14,283 bases of DNA from Candidatus Thiodiazotropha taylori (GTDB lineage: Bacteria > Pseudomonadota > Gammaproteobacteria > Chromatiales > Chromatiaceae). Position 1 is the stretch's first letter. Every line of letters begins with the position of its first letter. The stretch covers positions 1 through 14,283 of the forward strand of contig JAHRHW010000065.1 of assembly GCA_019100305.1 (NCBI GenBank), given 5' to 3'. The position numbers and the translations under genes were made by a program. Of the stretch, positions 1 through 7,143 are shown piece by piece. Below the pieces are notes generated by a model that had not been told where the DNA came from, ran no database searches, and saw only the letters and a list, made by a program, of their open reading frames with translations.

Positions 1-531
1 CATGAAGAGATACCGGTGGATGTCAGAGTGGTCTGTGCCACCAATCAGAACCTTGAAGAGAAGATATCCAGTGGTGAGTTTCGTGAAGATCTCTACTACC
101 GGATCAGTGAGATCATCATCGATATTCCGCCACTGCGTGAGAGGGCAGGGGATGCCGTGCTGTTGGCCTGGTCGTTCATGTCCAAGTACGCCAAGCAGAA
201 CAATTCCAAAGTCAACGGATTTACAACCGATGCATTGCAGGCGATTGAGGCTTATCAGTGGCCGGGCAATGTACGTGAACTCGAAAATCGCATAAAACGT
301 GCCGTGGTGATGGCTGATGATCAATTGATAACCCCAGGGGAACTGCAACTCAACCCTGATGGTGAAGAGAACATGCCGATCAATCTGAGAGAGGTCAGAG
401 AGCATGCGGAAGCCAGGGCGATTATCAGGGCGATGAGTTATGTGGGGGGGAATGTGTCGAAAGCGGCTGATCTGCTCGGCGTCAGCCGACCCACGCTCTA
501 CGATCTGGTGAATAAATATGGATTGAAATAG
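1..531 (+). CDS. prsR: PEP-CTERM-box sigma-54 response regulator PrsR (C-terminal part)
   Basis: This is the C-terminal 176 residues of a sigma-54-dependent response regulator; the reading frame is open through the left edge of the window, so the receiver domain and the first part of the AAA+ domain lie outside it. Visible in order are the sensor I segment (VRVVCATN, about residues 8-15 of the visible part), the arginine-finger segment FREDLYYRI (about 27-35), PPLRER, the sensor II segment WPGNVRELENR, and a Fis-type helix-turn-helix at the very C-terminus (NVSKAADLLGVSRPTLYDL). The short ending YGLK right after the HTH and the wording of the HTH match the PrsR family, the activator that with sensor kinase PrsK and RpoN turns on PEP-CTERM genes. 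The neighbouring prsT supports this reading over a generic NtrC/AtoC-type regulator. It would act on DNA in the cytoplasm. I found no clear -24/-12 promoter in the adjacent intergenic DNA. Confidence 0.9.
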   Translation, partial: HEEIPVDVRVVCATNQNLEEKISSGEFREDLYYRISEIIIDIPPLRERAGDAVLLAWSFMSKYAKQNNSKVNGFTTDALQAIEAYQWPGNVRELENRIKRAVVMADDQLITPGELQLNPDGEENMPINLREVREHAEARAIIRAMSYVGGNVSKAADLLGVSRPTLYDLVNKYGLK

Positions 532-750
532 CGCATCACCCGTAATAGCCCGATACCTCAACAGGCCATTTTCCGGGTTTCAGGAATAGCCTGGGATATG
601 ACGTGAGATATTGAGTGTGGTTATCAGCCTGTAGAGCGCCACAATGCGGAGCAAGGGTTGTCTTGAAGCCACTCATAGTTTGATTTTTAGCACAGCGACA
701 GAGCGAAAATTACCTGCTTGCAAACTGCCTTAACAATACTTGGATTGATT

Positions 751-756
751 GGAGAA
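751..756 (+). promoter_or_regulatory. Ribosome binding site deciding the prsT start
   Basis: GGAGAA lies 4 nt before the ATG at 761. The upstream in-frame TTG at 749 overlaps this Shine-Dalgarno sequence, so the ATG at 761 is the better start. Confidence 0.7.
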
Positions 757-760
757 ACTG

Positions 761-3556
761 ATGCCCGTCTATAGAGGTGGATCGACAACTATCACTACAC
801 TGATACTCACAGTGATTCTGCTTGTGGGCTGTTCCGGTGGGGTGAGTGAAGAGGAGCGTTATCAAAACGCACTCACCAGCTATTCCAATCAAGAGTTCAC
901 TAAAGCGATCATCGAACTTAAAAATCTTCTGCAAGCGAATGGAAAACACCAGGCGGGTCGGATACTGCTGGCCAAGACCTATTTGCAACTGGGAGATGGA
1001 ATCGCAGCTGAAAAGGAGATCAACAGCGTCAACGAGACGCAAAGTGCAGATTCTGAATTTCAACAGATTGTTCTCGATGCCTGGCGTCTGCAGGGTAAAT
1101 ACAAACAGATTGTCGAGCGCTATGAGGCCGGTGATTTTACCGAGCTGGAACAGCGACCGCTGATTCAGACGGTCGCTGATGCCTATATCCACCTGCGTCA
1201 GCCTGACAAAGCCGACAATCTGGCTGAGACTCTGTTGAACAACGATGCCGGGAATGCGGATGCGCTGGTGGTACGTGCTAAAGCGGCAAGTATGCGTGAC
1301 CGGGATGAGCAGGCGATCGAGTTTCTCAACAAAGCGATCGGACTCGATGCTGAGAATCCACAGGCCTGGCGGGCACTGGGTGGTATCCAGTCCAAGTTGC
1401 AGCAGTTCGATCAGGCGATAGAGTCTCTGAAACGGGCGGTCTCCCTCAATCGGCCGGATGACTCGAAACAGGAGCAATTTCTCACCCAGACATCACTGGT
1501 TCAAATGCTGATTTTAAAATCCAGATTCACCGAGAGTAAACAGTATCTTGGTGAGCTCAAGAGTGAGTTCAGCAGCCATCCGATCGTTGTCTATTTGTCC
1601 GGTCTGCACAACTACATCGACAAAAAGTATGAGCTGGCAAAAACAGAATTGACGGATGCGCACAACGCCTTGCCAAATCACTTGCCGACCATATTGCTGC
1701 TGGGAGCAACCCACTTTGCGGATAACAACCTGGAACAAGCCAATGTTCTGCTGTCGCGCTACGTCAATCAGGTACCGACTCATCTTCAGGCAAGAAAACA
1801 ACTCGGCGAGATCAAACTGCGCTTGAACAAACCCAAGGAGGCTCTCTCCATCCTCAAATCCTCAAGCGATCAGCAAAAGGATCACCAACTGCTCTCGATG
1901 ATCGGTGCTGCCGCCAGTCAATCCGGTGATTTTCTGCAAGGCGTCGAATATCTGAAAAAGGCGGTCAAATCCAATCCTGAAAATACCCAGATCCGACAGG
2001 AGTTGGCGAAGCTCTATCTGAATCAGGGTGCGGTGGACGATGCTATCGCAGAGCTTGAACAGATGGACAGTACGTCCGGTAAGAGCACCACCAATCTGTT
2101 GATTCTTTCCTATCTGAAAAAACAGGATCTCGCAGCGGCCAGAAACAAGTCTGATCAAGTGTTTGCCGAAAACCAGAACCTGTCAGCGACAGACTATTAC
2201 CTTCGTGCCGTGATCGAGTTGCAATCCGGGAACCGGCATGAAGCCAGAGAGAATCTGCGCAATGCGGTTGAAGTGAACAGAGCCTATGTGCCGGCCCTGG
2301 TGGCACTGGGTCGGATGGACCTTGAGGATGGCCGGTTGAGCGAGGGCAGTGATCGGCTCGATCTGGTTCTGGCAACTGACCCGGAGAATACGCACGCCTT
2401 GCTGCTGCTGGCGCAAATCAGTGAACGCTCCGGTCAGCAGAGAGAGGCGTTGAAATGGATAGACCGGGCTGCAACATCTTCACGCAACCCGACACTGCCG
2501 ATCATAATCGCCAGCCGTTACTACCTGCGAACCAAACAACCGGAAAAGGCTGCCAGATACCTGCAAAACAAAGCACTCCTCGAAACTGAGAATCTGACCG
2601 TACTGTCGCTGATTGCGGAGATGAATCAGCAGTCGGGTGATTATCAAAAGGCGGGGGCGACAATTGAGCGGATGATCCGATTGAATCCGCAAAACCAGGA
2701 GGCCTATCTGCAATTGGCGGATCTACAGAGAAAGCAGGGGGACTACGGCGCCGCCATGTCGACCCTCGATGGACTCAAGCCATTGCCGCAAAAGGGTATG
2801 CTGCTGAAGTACAAGCTGGCGTTGGAGAGCGCAAAGTATGAGGTCGCTGAGGCGGTAGCCAAGCAACTGAGTGCTGACTCAAAGAGCAGGTATCTCGGTG
2901 TGGTGTTGAGTGCCGGGGTGCTGCAGGCCAAAGGCAGGCCACAGTCGGCCATTTCTCTGCTGAAAAAAAATCTGACACCTGAGGCGCCATTTTATCTTTA
3001 TCGAAAACTGGCCGACATGTACGTCATGAGTGGCAATCTCAATGGGGCAACAGAGGTACTGAAGCGGAGAATCGAGTCCCAGCCTGGTGGAGACAAGCAG
3101 GCGAAACTGGCACTCGCTATGATTCTGCAAACCAATGAAAAACCGCAAGACGCAATAAAACTCTATGATGAACTATTATCAGATGAACCGGATAATGTAA
3201 TTGCCCTGAATAATGCGGCATTGCTTGTTTACGAGAAGAACCCGGATAAAGGGCTCGATTTCGCCCGCAGGGCCTATGATCGGGTCGGTGATTCATCCCT
3301 GGCAGTGATCGACACCTATGCCTGGCTCACCTTTCGAGAGGGGGATTCCAAATATGCTCTGAAGTTGCTTGAGCCAATTATGCACAGAGCCTCTGATCCA
3401 TCCATCCGCTATCACTACGCCGCTGTGTTGAAGGCTGAGGGTCGAAACAAAGAGGCGAAGGACATTCTCCAGGCAATTCTGGATAATAACCAACAATTTG
3501 AAGAATCCAGTGAAGCCAAGCAGCTATTAAGTGAGTTATCATCTGCAAATGGCTAA
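761..3556 (+). CDS. prsT: XrtA/PEP-CTERM system TPR-repeat lipoprotein PrsT
   Basis: The protein has about 931 residues, close to the size I know for the PrsT family (about 900). The N-terminus is a lipoprotein signal: a hydrophobic stretch (residues about 11-23) followed by a lipobox LLVGC with the acylated cysteine at residue 24. The rest is almost entirely tetratricopeptide repeats, for example around AWRALG (202-207) followed by the helix-B type FDQAIE, and similar units recur to the C-terminus. TPR arrays bind partner proteins; PrsT is a conserved member of exosortase A / PEP-CTERM loci and is thought to act in the periplasm or at a membrane surface in sorting or polysaccharide assembly, but its exact job is not settled. 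The gene follows prsR by 229 bp on the same strand. Only 79 bp separate it from the export lipoprotein gene, so co-transcription is likely. A generic TPR lipoprotein is the alternative, but length and context favour PrsT. Confidence 0.88.
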   Translation: MPVYRGGSTTITTLILTVILLVGCSGGVSEEERYQNALTSYSNQEFTKAIIELKNLLQANGKHQAGRILLAKTYLQLGDGIAAEKEINSVNETQSADSEFQQIVLDAWRLQGKYKQIVERYEAGDFTELEQRPLIQTVADAYIHLRQPDKADNLAETLLNNDAGNADALVVRAKAASMRDRDEQAIEFLNKAIGLDAENPQAWRALGGIQSKLQQFDQAIESLKRAVSLNRPDDSKQEQFLTQTSLVQMLILKSRFTESKQYLGELKSEFSSHPIVVYLSGLHNYIDKKYELAKTELTDAHNALPNHLPTILLLGATHFADNNLEQANVLLSRYVNQVPTHLQARKQLGEIKLRLNKPKEALSILKSSSDQQKDHQLLSMIGAAASQSGDFLQGVEYLKKAVKSNPENTQIRQELAKLYLNQGAVDDAIAELEQMDSTSGKSTTNLLILSYLKKQDLAAARNKSDQVFAENQNLSATDYYLRAVIELQSGNRHEARENLRNAVEVNRAYVPALVALGRMDLEDGRLSEGSDRLDLVLATDPENTHALLLLAQISERSGQQREALKWIDRAATSSRNPTLPIIIASRYYLRTKQPEKAARYLQNKALLETENLTVLSLIAEMNQQSGDYQKAGATIERMIRLNPQNQEAYLQLADLQRKQGDYGAAMSTLDGLKPLPQKGMLLKYKLALESAKYEVAEAVAKQLSADSKSRYLGVVLSAGVLQAKGRPQSAISLLKKNLTPEAPFYLYRKLADMYVMSGNLNGATEVLKRRIESQPGGDKQAKLALAMILQTNEKPQDAIKLYDELLSDEPDNVIALNNAALLVYEKNPDKGLDFARRAYDRVGDSSLAVIDTYAWLTFREGDSKYALKLLEPIMHRASDPSIRYHYAAVLKAEGRNKEAKDILQAILDNNQQFEESSEAKQLLSELSSANG

Positions 3557-3635
3557 TTATGGGTTGCTGTGAAGATGCCCTAAGCAACAAGAACCAGGAA
3601 CAGTTCTCGAACTCGAAAAATTACAGGAAAGTGTT

Positions 3636-4283
3636 ATGTTATCAGTAGATTATATGAAAATTACAAGTTTTTTCGCGGCCATCGGTCTGATGCTGTTGAC
3701 GGCATGTTCAAGCACCCCTGAAATGAATGCGGCCACTTCAGCCGGCGGTGGCTCTACCGGTGCGACCTCTCCCTCTTCGCCACTCTACCTGATTGGCCCG
3801 GGTGACACTCTGAATGTATTTGTCTGGGGAGACCAGGAGCTGACAACCGATGTGGTGGTTCGTCCCGATGGCCTGATAACCACCCCGTTGGTGGAAGATC
3901 TGCAGGCCAGTGGCAAAACCCCGACAGAGTTGGCCAGAAACCTGGAGGCCAGGCTCTCCAAGTTTGTCAAAAACCCAAAGGTCACCGTCAGCGTGCGGCA
4001 GTTTGTCGGTCGCTATACCGAACAGGTTCGTGTCGTCGGGCAGGCCTCCCAGCCCCAGTCCCTGCCGTTTCGTGAAGGTATGACGTTGCTGGATGTGATC
4101 ATCGAAGTTGGTGGTTTGACCGAATTCGCTTCAGGCAACAGTGCGACGATCGTGCGTAAGATCGACGGTAAGACCTCCCAATACCGGGTCAGACTGGATG
4201 ACCTGATTCGTGACGGCGATATTTCAGCCAATGTCAGAATGATGCCGGGTGATGTGTTGATCATTCCGGAAACCTGGTTTTAA
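3636..4283 (+). CDS. XrtA/PEP-CTERM system exopolysaccharide export lipoprotein (Wza-like)
   Basis: This is a 215-residue outer-membrane polysaccharide export protein. It has a hydrophobic signal segment and lipobox LLTAC with the lipidated cysteine at residue 24, then a Ser/Thr/Gly-rich linker (about 25-48). A polysaccharide export domain beginning YLIGPGDTLNVFVW follows (about 51-122), and then one SLBB-type domain (about 130-212) with RVVGQ and GMTLLDVIIEVGG. Such proteins form the periplasmic and outer-membrane export channel for exopolysaccharide. It is much shorter than E. coli Wza and matches the short exporter form found in exosortase A loci. The ATG at 3636 has AGGA 7 nt upstream. 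An in-frame ATG at 3654 would give a more usual signal-peptide length and cannot be excluded. It sits 55 bp before the tyrosine kinase gene, so the two probably form one operon with prsT. Family assignment is firm; the precise subfamily rests on context. Confidence 0.9.
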   Translation: MLSVDYMKITSFFAAIGLMLLTACSSTPEMNAATSAGGGSTGATSPSSPLYLIGPGDTLNVFVWGDQELTTDVVVRPDGLITTPLVEDLQASGKTPTELARNLEARLSKFVKNPKVTVSVRQFVGRYTEQVRVVGQASQPQSLPFREGMTLLDVIIEVGGLTEFASGNSATIVRKIDGKTSQYRVRLDDLIRDGDISANVRMMPGDVLIIPETWF

Positions 4284-4338
4284 TCGATCGATTGGGGCTA
4301 TATTCAGACAAGATGCTATTAAATTGGAATTGGTTTAA

Positions 4339-5262
4339 ATGAGCAGCATAGAAAAAGCGATTGAACGTCTCGAGAAATCCAAAGCTGAGAAGAAGTCTGT
4401 GGATCGGTCAGCTGTGGAGGTTGAGCCGGAGAAGACGGCAACGCCTGAGGCAGTACCAAGCGAAACAGTCGCTGCTTCCCAGCCGGTGGAGGAGAAGGTT
4501 TCTCCAGCAGTGGAGGAGACCGTCAAGGAGAGTATTGAAGAGGCAAAACGGATCAACCTCGATTATGAAATGCTCTCCAGCAACGGCTTCATCGTGCCAC
4601 ACTCCGGCAACAAGCAACTCTCTGAAGAGTACCGGATCATCAAAAGGCCATTGATTCGCAACGCCTTGGGAAAGGGGGCTGCACCGATTACCCATGCAAA
4701 CCTGGTCTCTATCGCCAGTTCCCTCCCGTCCGAAGGCAAAACCTTCACCGCCATGAATCTGGCCCTGAGTATTGCGACTGAGCTGGATACCACCGTGCTG
4801 CTGATCGACGGGGATGTATTGAAATACTCCCTGAGTCGATTGCTCGGAATCGAAAACGAGCCTGGACTGATCGATCTGTTGAGTCAAAGAGAGTGCAATG
4901 TGAGTGATGTCATCATTCATACTCAGATACCCCGTTTGAAGTTGATCGCGGCTGGGCATCGCTCGGAAAAGTCAACTGAGCTGCTGGCCAGTAAAGAGAT
5001 GGAGCGTTTGCTGGATGAGTTGTCCAATCGCTACAGCGACCGGATCATCATTTTTGATTCATCACCAATTCTGGCAACCAGTGAAGCAGCGGTTCTTAAT
5101 CAGCACATGGGACAGATCCTGTTGGTTGTCGAGGCCGGTGAAACACCGGTAGATGCCATCAAGGACTCGCTCTCCCGTCTCGATCAGGAGAAGGCAATCG
5201 GGCTGGTGTTGAACAAAAGCCGGGAAGATAAAGGTTCCAACTATTACGGCACCTACTACTAG
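4339..5262 (+). CDS. XrtA-associated tyrosine autokinase (BY-kinase)
   Basis: This 307-residue cytoplasmic ATPase of the CpsD/Wzc kinase type is in the form associated with exosortase A loci. After an N-terminal helix (1-20) comes a charged, proline/glutamate-rich linker (about 21-70). The kinase core follows: YRIIKRPL (99-106), a Walker A SSLPSEGKT (127-135), Walker A' LLIDGDV (154-160) and Walker B IIIFDSSP (236-243). The protein ends in a short tyrosine cluster, NYYGTYY (301-307), the expected autophosphorylation site. It has no transmembrane segment, so it should need a membrane partner (a Wzz/GNVR co-polymerase) for activation, and none is encoded beside it. The Walker A' continuation reads LKYSL where relatives usually have an Arg/Lys-Pro pair. 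The Shine-Dalgarno is weak (TTGGA about 10 nt before the ATG). The alternative, a ParA/MinD-type ATPase, is less likely because of the tyrosine tail and the neighbouring exporter gene. Confidence 0.88.
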   Translation: MSSIEKAIERLEKSKAEKKSVDRSAVEVEPEKTATPEAVPSETVAASQPVEEKVSPAVEETVKESIEEAKRINLDYEMLSSNGFIVPHSGNKQLSEEYRIIKRPLIRNALGKGAAPITHANLVSIASSLPSEGKTFTAMNLALSIATELDTTVLLIDGDVLKYSLSRLLGIENEPGLIDLLSQRECNVSDVIIHTQIPRLKLIAAGHRSEKSTELLASKEMERLLDELSNRYSDRIIIFDSSPILATSEAAVLNQHMGQILLVVEAGETPVDAIKDSLSRLDQEKAIGLVLNKSREDKGSNYYGTYY

Positions 5263-5343
5263 CGAACAACAATGAGTAGTGGCAGGCGTACCCTTGATCC
5301 GCTTGAAAAACAGCACGACACATGCTCTGAGAGCAGATGAAAC

Positions 5344-5392
5344 AGCAGTAAAAAGCCGTTTTTGCTTGGTAGACAGTATATTAATTACTGCT
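5344..5392. repeat. 8-bp inverted repeat with inner A/T hairpin
   Basis: AGCAGTAA at 5344-5351 is the exact reverse complement of TTACTGCT at 5385-5392. Inside lies a second possible stem, GTAAAAA (5348-5354) with TTTTTGC (5359-5365) around a GCCG loop. The two stems share a few bases, so they are partly alternative. It could be part of a weak transcription end or a protein-binding site, but the sequence alone does not decide this. Confidence 0.35.
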
Positions 5393-5601
5393 AAAATTGT
5401 GAAAATAATCCCAAAATAAACGATTACATCCACTTAAAACGACCTGTTTTTGTCCCCTTGCTAAAGCTTGATTTGTGTGCCGGGATATTAATGACATGGT
5501 CCATAACATACTGAAAATAAACAGTTAATATTTTTTAATTTTTTTGGGCTATGCTGGATTCGACCCCCTCATACAACGGCTTGGCAAGGGCTTATCGCAA
5601 C

Positions 5602-5630
5602 TTGTGAAGTCCTCTGTTTGGCTGGATAAT
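5602..5630 (+). promoter_or_regulatory. Candidate sigma-70 promoter for the pnt operon
   Basis: A -35-like TTGTGA (5602-5607) and a -10-like GATAAT (5625-5630) are separated by 17 bp, with AT-rich DNA upstream. The -10 matches TATAAT at 5 of 6 positions and the -35 matches at 4 of 6. Transcription would start about 50 nt before the pntAA ATG. This is a visual match only. Confidence 0.4.
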
Positions 5631-5688
5631 GCAGCGCAATCTGAAGTATATGATTTCATTAGACATAAATTTGGCTGAGTAAAAAAAC

Positions 5689-6783
5689 ATGAAAATAGGC
5701 CTGTTAAAGGAGTCGATGGCGGGAGAGCGCAGGGTTGCTCTGTCACCTGACATTACTAAAAAACTGATCGCGAAGGGCTTCGAAGTCGATGTCACTGCAG
5801 GTGCAGGCGAGCATGCCCATTTTTCCGATGCACTCTACAGCGAGGCGGGTGCGCAGATTGTTTCAGCAGCAGATGCACTCAAAGCGGACATTCTGGTACG
5901 GGTGCGCAAACCATCGGCTGATGAGGTGGCGGATCTGCCGAACGGGGCGATTCTGATATCGCATATTGAATCCTGTGAACAGGATGAGACCCTGAAACAG
6001 ATTCTGGCGAAAGAGGTTGTGTTTCTCGCCATGGAGCGGATACCCCGGATCTCCAGAGCCCAGGCAATGGATGCCTTGTCCTCTCAAAGCAATATTGCCG
6101 GCTATCGTGCGGTGATTGAGGCGGGAGCCCATTACGGACGCTTTCTCCCTCTGATGATGACCTCCGCAGGCTCGGCCAAACCGGCGAGATTGGTTGTACT
6201 GGGTGCCGGCGTTGCCGGTCTGCAGGCCATCGCCACGGCGAAACGGCTGGGGGCAGAGGTGTTCGCCTATGACATAAGGCCTGAGACCAAAGAGCAGATC
6301 GAATCCCTCGGCGCTAAAGCGATCGAACTGGATATCGGGGAGAGTGGCTCCGGTGAAGGCGGATACGCAAAAGAGTTGTCCGACGAGGCCAAGGCAAAAC
6401 AGCAGCAGGCGTTGGCTGATGAGCTGAGCAAAGCCCACATCATCATCACTACCGCATTGATCCCCTGTCGTCCCGCACCGACCCTGGTGACCGAAGAGGT
6501 CATCAAGAACATGCGTGAGGGTTCAGTGGTCATCGACCTGGCGGCGGCAAACGGAGGTAATTGCCCGCTGACCGAGGCTGACAAGGTGGTGGTCAAGCAT
6601 GGTGTCACTCTGGTGGGGCATACCAACTACCCCTCGATGGTGCCATCGGATGCCAGTGCCTTCTATGGAGGCAACATAATGAACCTGCTGAATATCATGG
6701 TGGAAAAAACGGATGAGGGTCTGGTCCTGAAAGATCTGGAAGAGGACGAGATCACATCGGCAATGCGTCTCAAATCTGAGTGA
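5689..6783 (+). CDS. pntAA: NAD(P)+ transhydrogenase subunit alpha part 1 (NAD(H)-binding domain I)
   Basis: This 364-residue soluble domain I of the proton-translocating NAD(P)+ transhydrogenase binds NAD(H) on the cytoplasmic side and passes hydride to NADP+ on the PntB domain III, coupled to inward proton movement. The N-terminus has the family hallmark GERRVALSP (12-20), shared with alanine dehydrogenase. The Rossmann NAD-binding loop is GAGVAG (172-177). The loop PRISRAQAMDALSSQS carries Arg120, Gln125, Asp128 and Ser131 at the spacing of the RQD loop of the Rhodospirillum rubrum enzyme, which argues for transhydrogenase rather than alanine dehydrogenase. GHTNYPSMVPSDAS and GGNIMNLL near the end are also typical. 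It stops before the membrane part, which is a separate gene, unlike the fused E. coli PntA. The Shine-Dalgarno before the ATG is poor. It is the first gene of a three-gene operon. Confidence 0.95.
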   Translation: MKIGLLKESMAGERRVALSPDITKKLIAKGFEVDVTAGAGEHAHFSDALYSEAGAQIVSAADALKADILVRVRKPSADEVADLPNGAILISHIESCEQDETLKQILAKEVVFLAMERIPRISRAQAMDALSSQSNIAGYRAVIEAGAHYGRFLPLMMTSAGSAKPARLVVLGAGVAGLQAIATAKRLGAEVFAYDIRPETKEQIESLGAKAIELDIGESGSGEGGYAKELSDEAKAKQQQALADELSKAHIIITTALIPCRPAPTLVTEEVIKNMREGSVVIDLAAANGGNCPLTEADKVVVKHGVTLVGHTNYPSMVPSDASAFYGGNIMNLLNIMVEKTDEGLVLKDLEEDEITSAMRLKSE

Positions 6784-6844
6784 TGATCTATCACAGAGTG
6801 TTGAGAAAAACGCAATTCAACAAATAACGATAAAGAGTGATCCT

Positions 6845-7132
6845 ATGCCTGACACACTAGTCGCACTATATGTATTTGTTCTCTCCTGCTTCATCGGCTA
6901 CTGGGTGATCTGGGGGGTAACCCCGTCACTGCATACACCGCTGGTGGCACTGACCAATGCGATATCCGGAATTATCATCGTCGGTGCACTGCTGGTAACC
7001 GGTCTCGAATCGGTTGGCACGGCGGCAGAGATTTTTGGCTTTATTGCAGTGCTATTGGCCTCAATCAATGTCTTCGGCGGATTCCTGGTAACCAATCGCA
7101 TGCTTGCCATGTTCAAGAAAAAAGATAAGTGA
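6845..7132 (+). CDS. pntAB: NAD(P)+ transhydrogenase subunit alpha part 2 (membrane)
   Basis: This 95-residue inner-membrane protein contributes helices of domain II, the proton channel of transhydrogenase. Three hydrophobic segments are visible (about residues 4-25, 36-54 and 62-83). HTPLVALTNAISGIIIVGALL (31 onwards) is the family signature, and the protein ends in a basic FKKKDK tail. It corresponds to the C-terminal membrane part of fused PntA. The start has GAGTGA 4 nt upstream. It lies 61 bp after pntAA and 11 bp before pntB, so the three are surely co-transcribed. Confidence 0.95.
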   Translation: MPDTLVALYVFVLSCFIGYWVIWGVTPSLHTPLVALTNAISGIIIVGALLVTGLESVGTAAEIFGFIAVLLASINVFGGFLVTNRMLAMFKKKDK

Positions 7133-7143
7133 GAACCTGAGCA

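Larger units (their letters stand above)
5263..5688 (+). other. 426-bp gene-free stretch between kinase and pntAA
   Basis: No open frame here looks like a gene. It contains a small perfect hairpin TGCTC-TGA-GAGCA at 5323-5335, an 8-bp inverted repeat at 5344-5392 and an AT-rich block at about 5505-5546 with long T runs. A candidate sigma-70 promoter lies at 5602-5630. No hairpin here is followed by a clean T-tract, so I cannot place a terminator for the kinase operon with confidence. Confidence 0.6.

Noticed and set aside
3563..3588. 6-bp inverted repeat GTTGCT / AGCAAC just after prsT
   Set aside because: It is short with a 14-nt spacer and no T-tract; it is too weak to call a terminator and would break an apparent operon.
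5547..5570. Short tmRNA-like string (GGCTATGCTGGATTCGACCCC) resembling the 5' end of ssrA
   Set aside because: Only about ten bases agree. There is no tag-peptide frame, no matching 3' acceptor half with CCA downstream, and the following DNA leads straight into pntAA.
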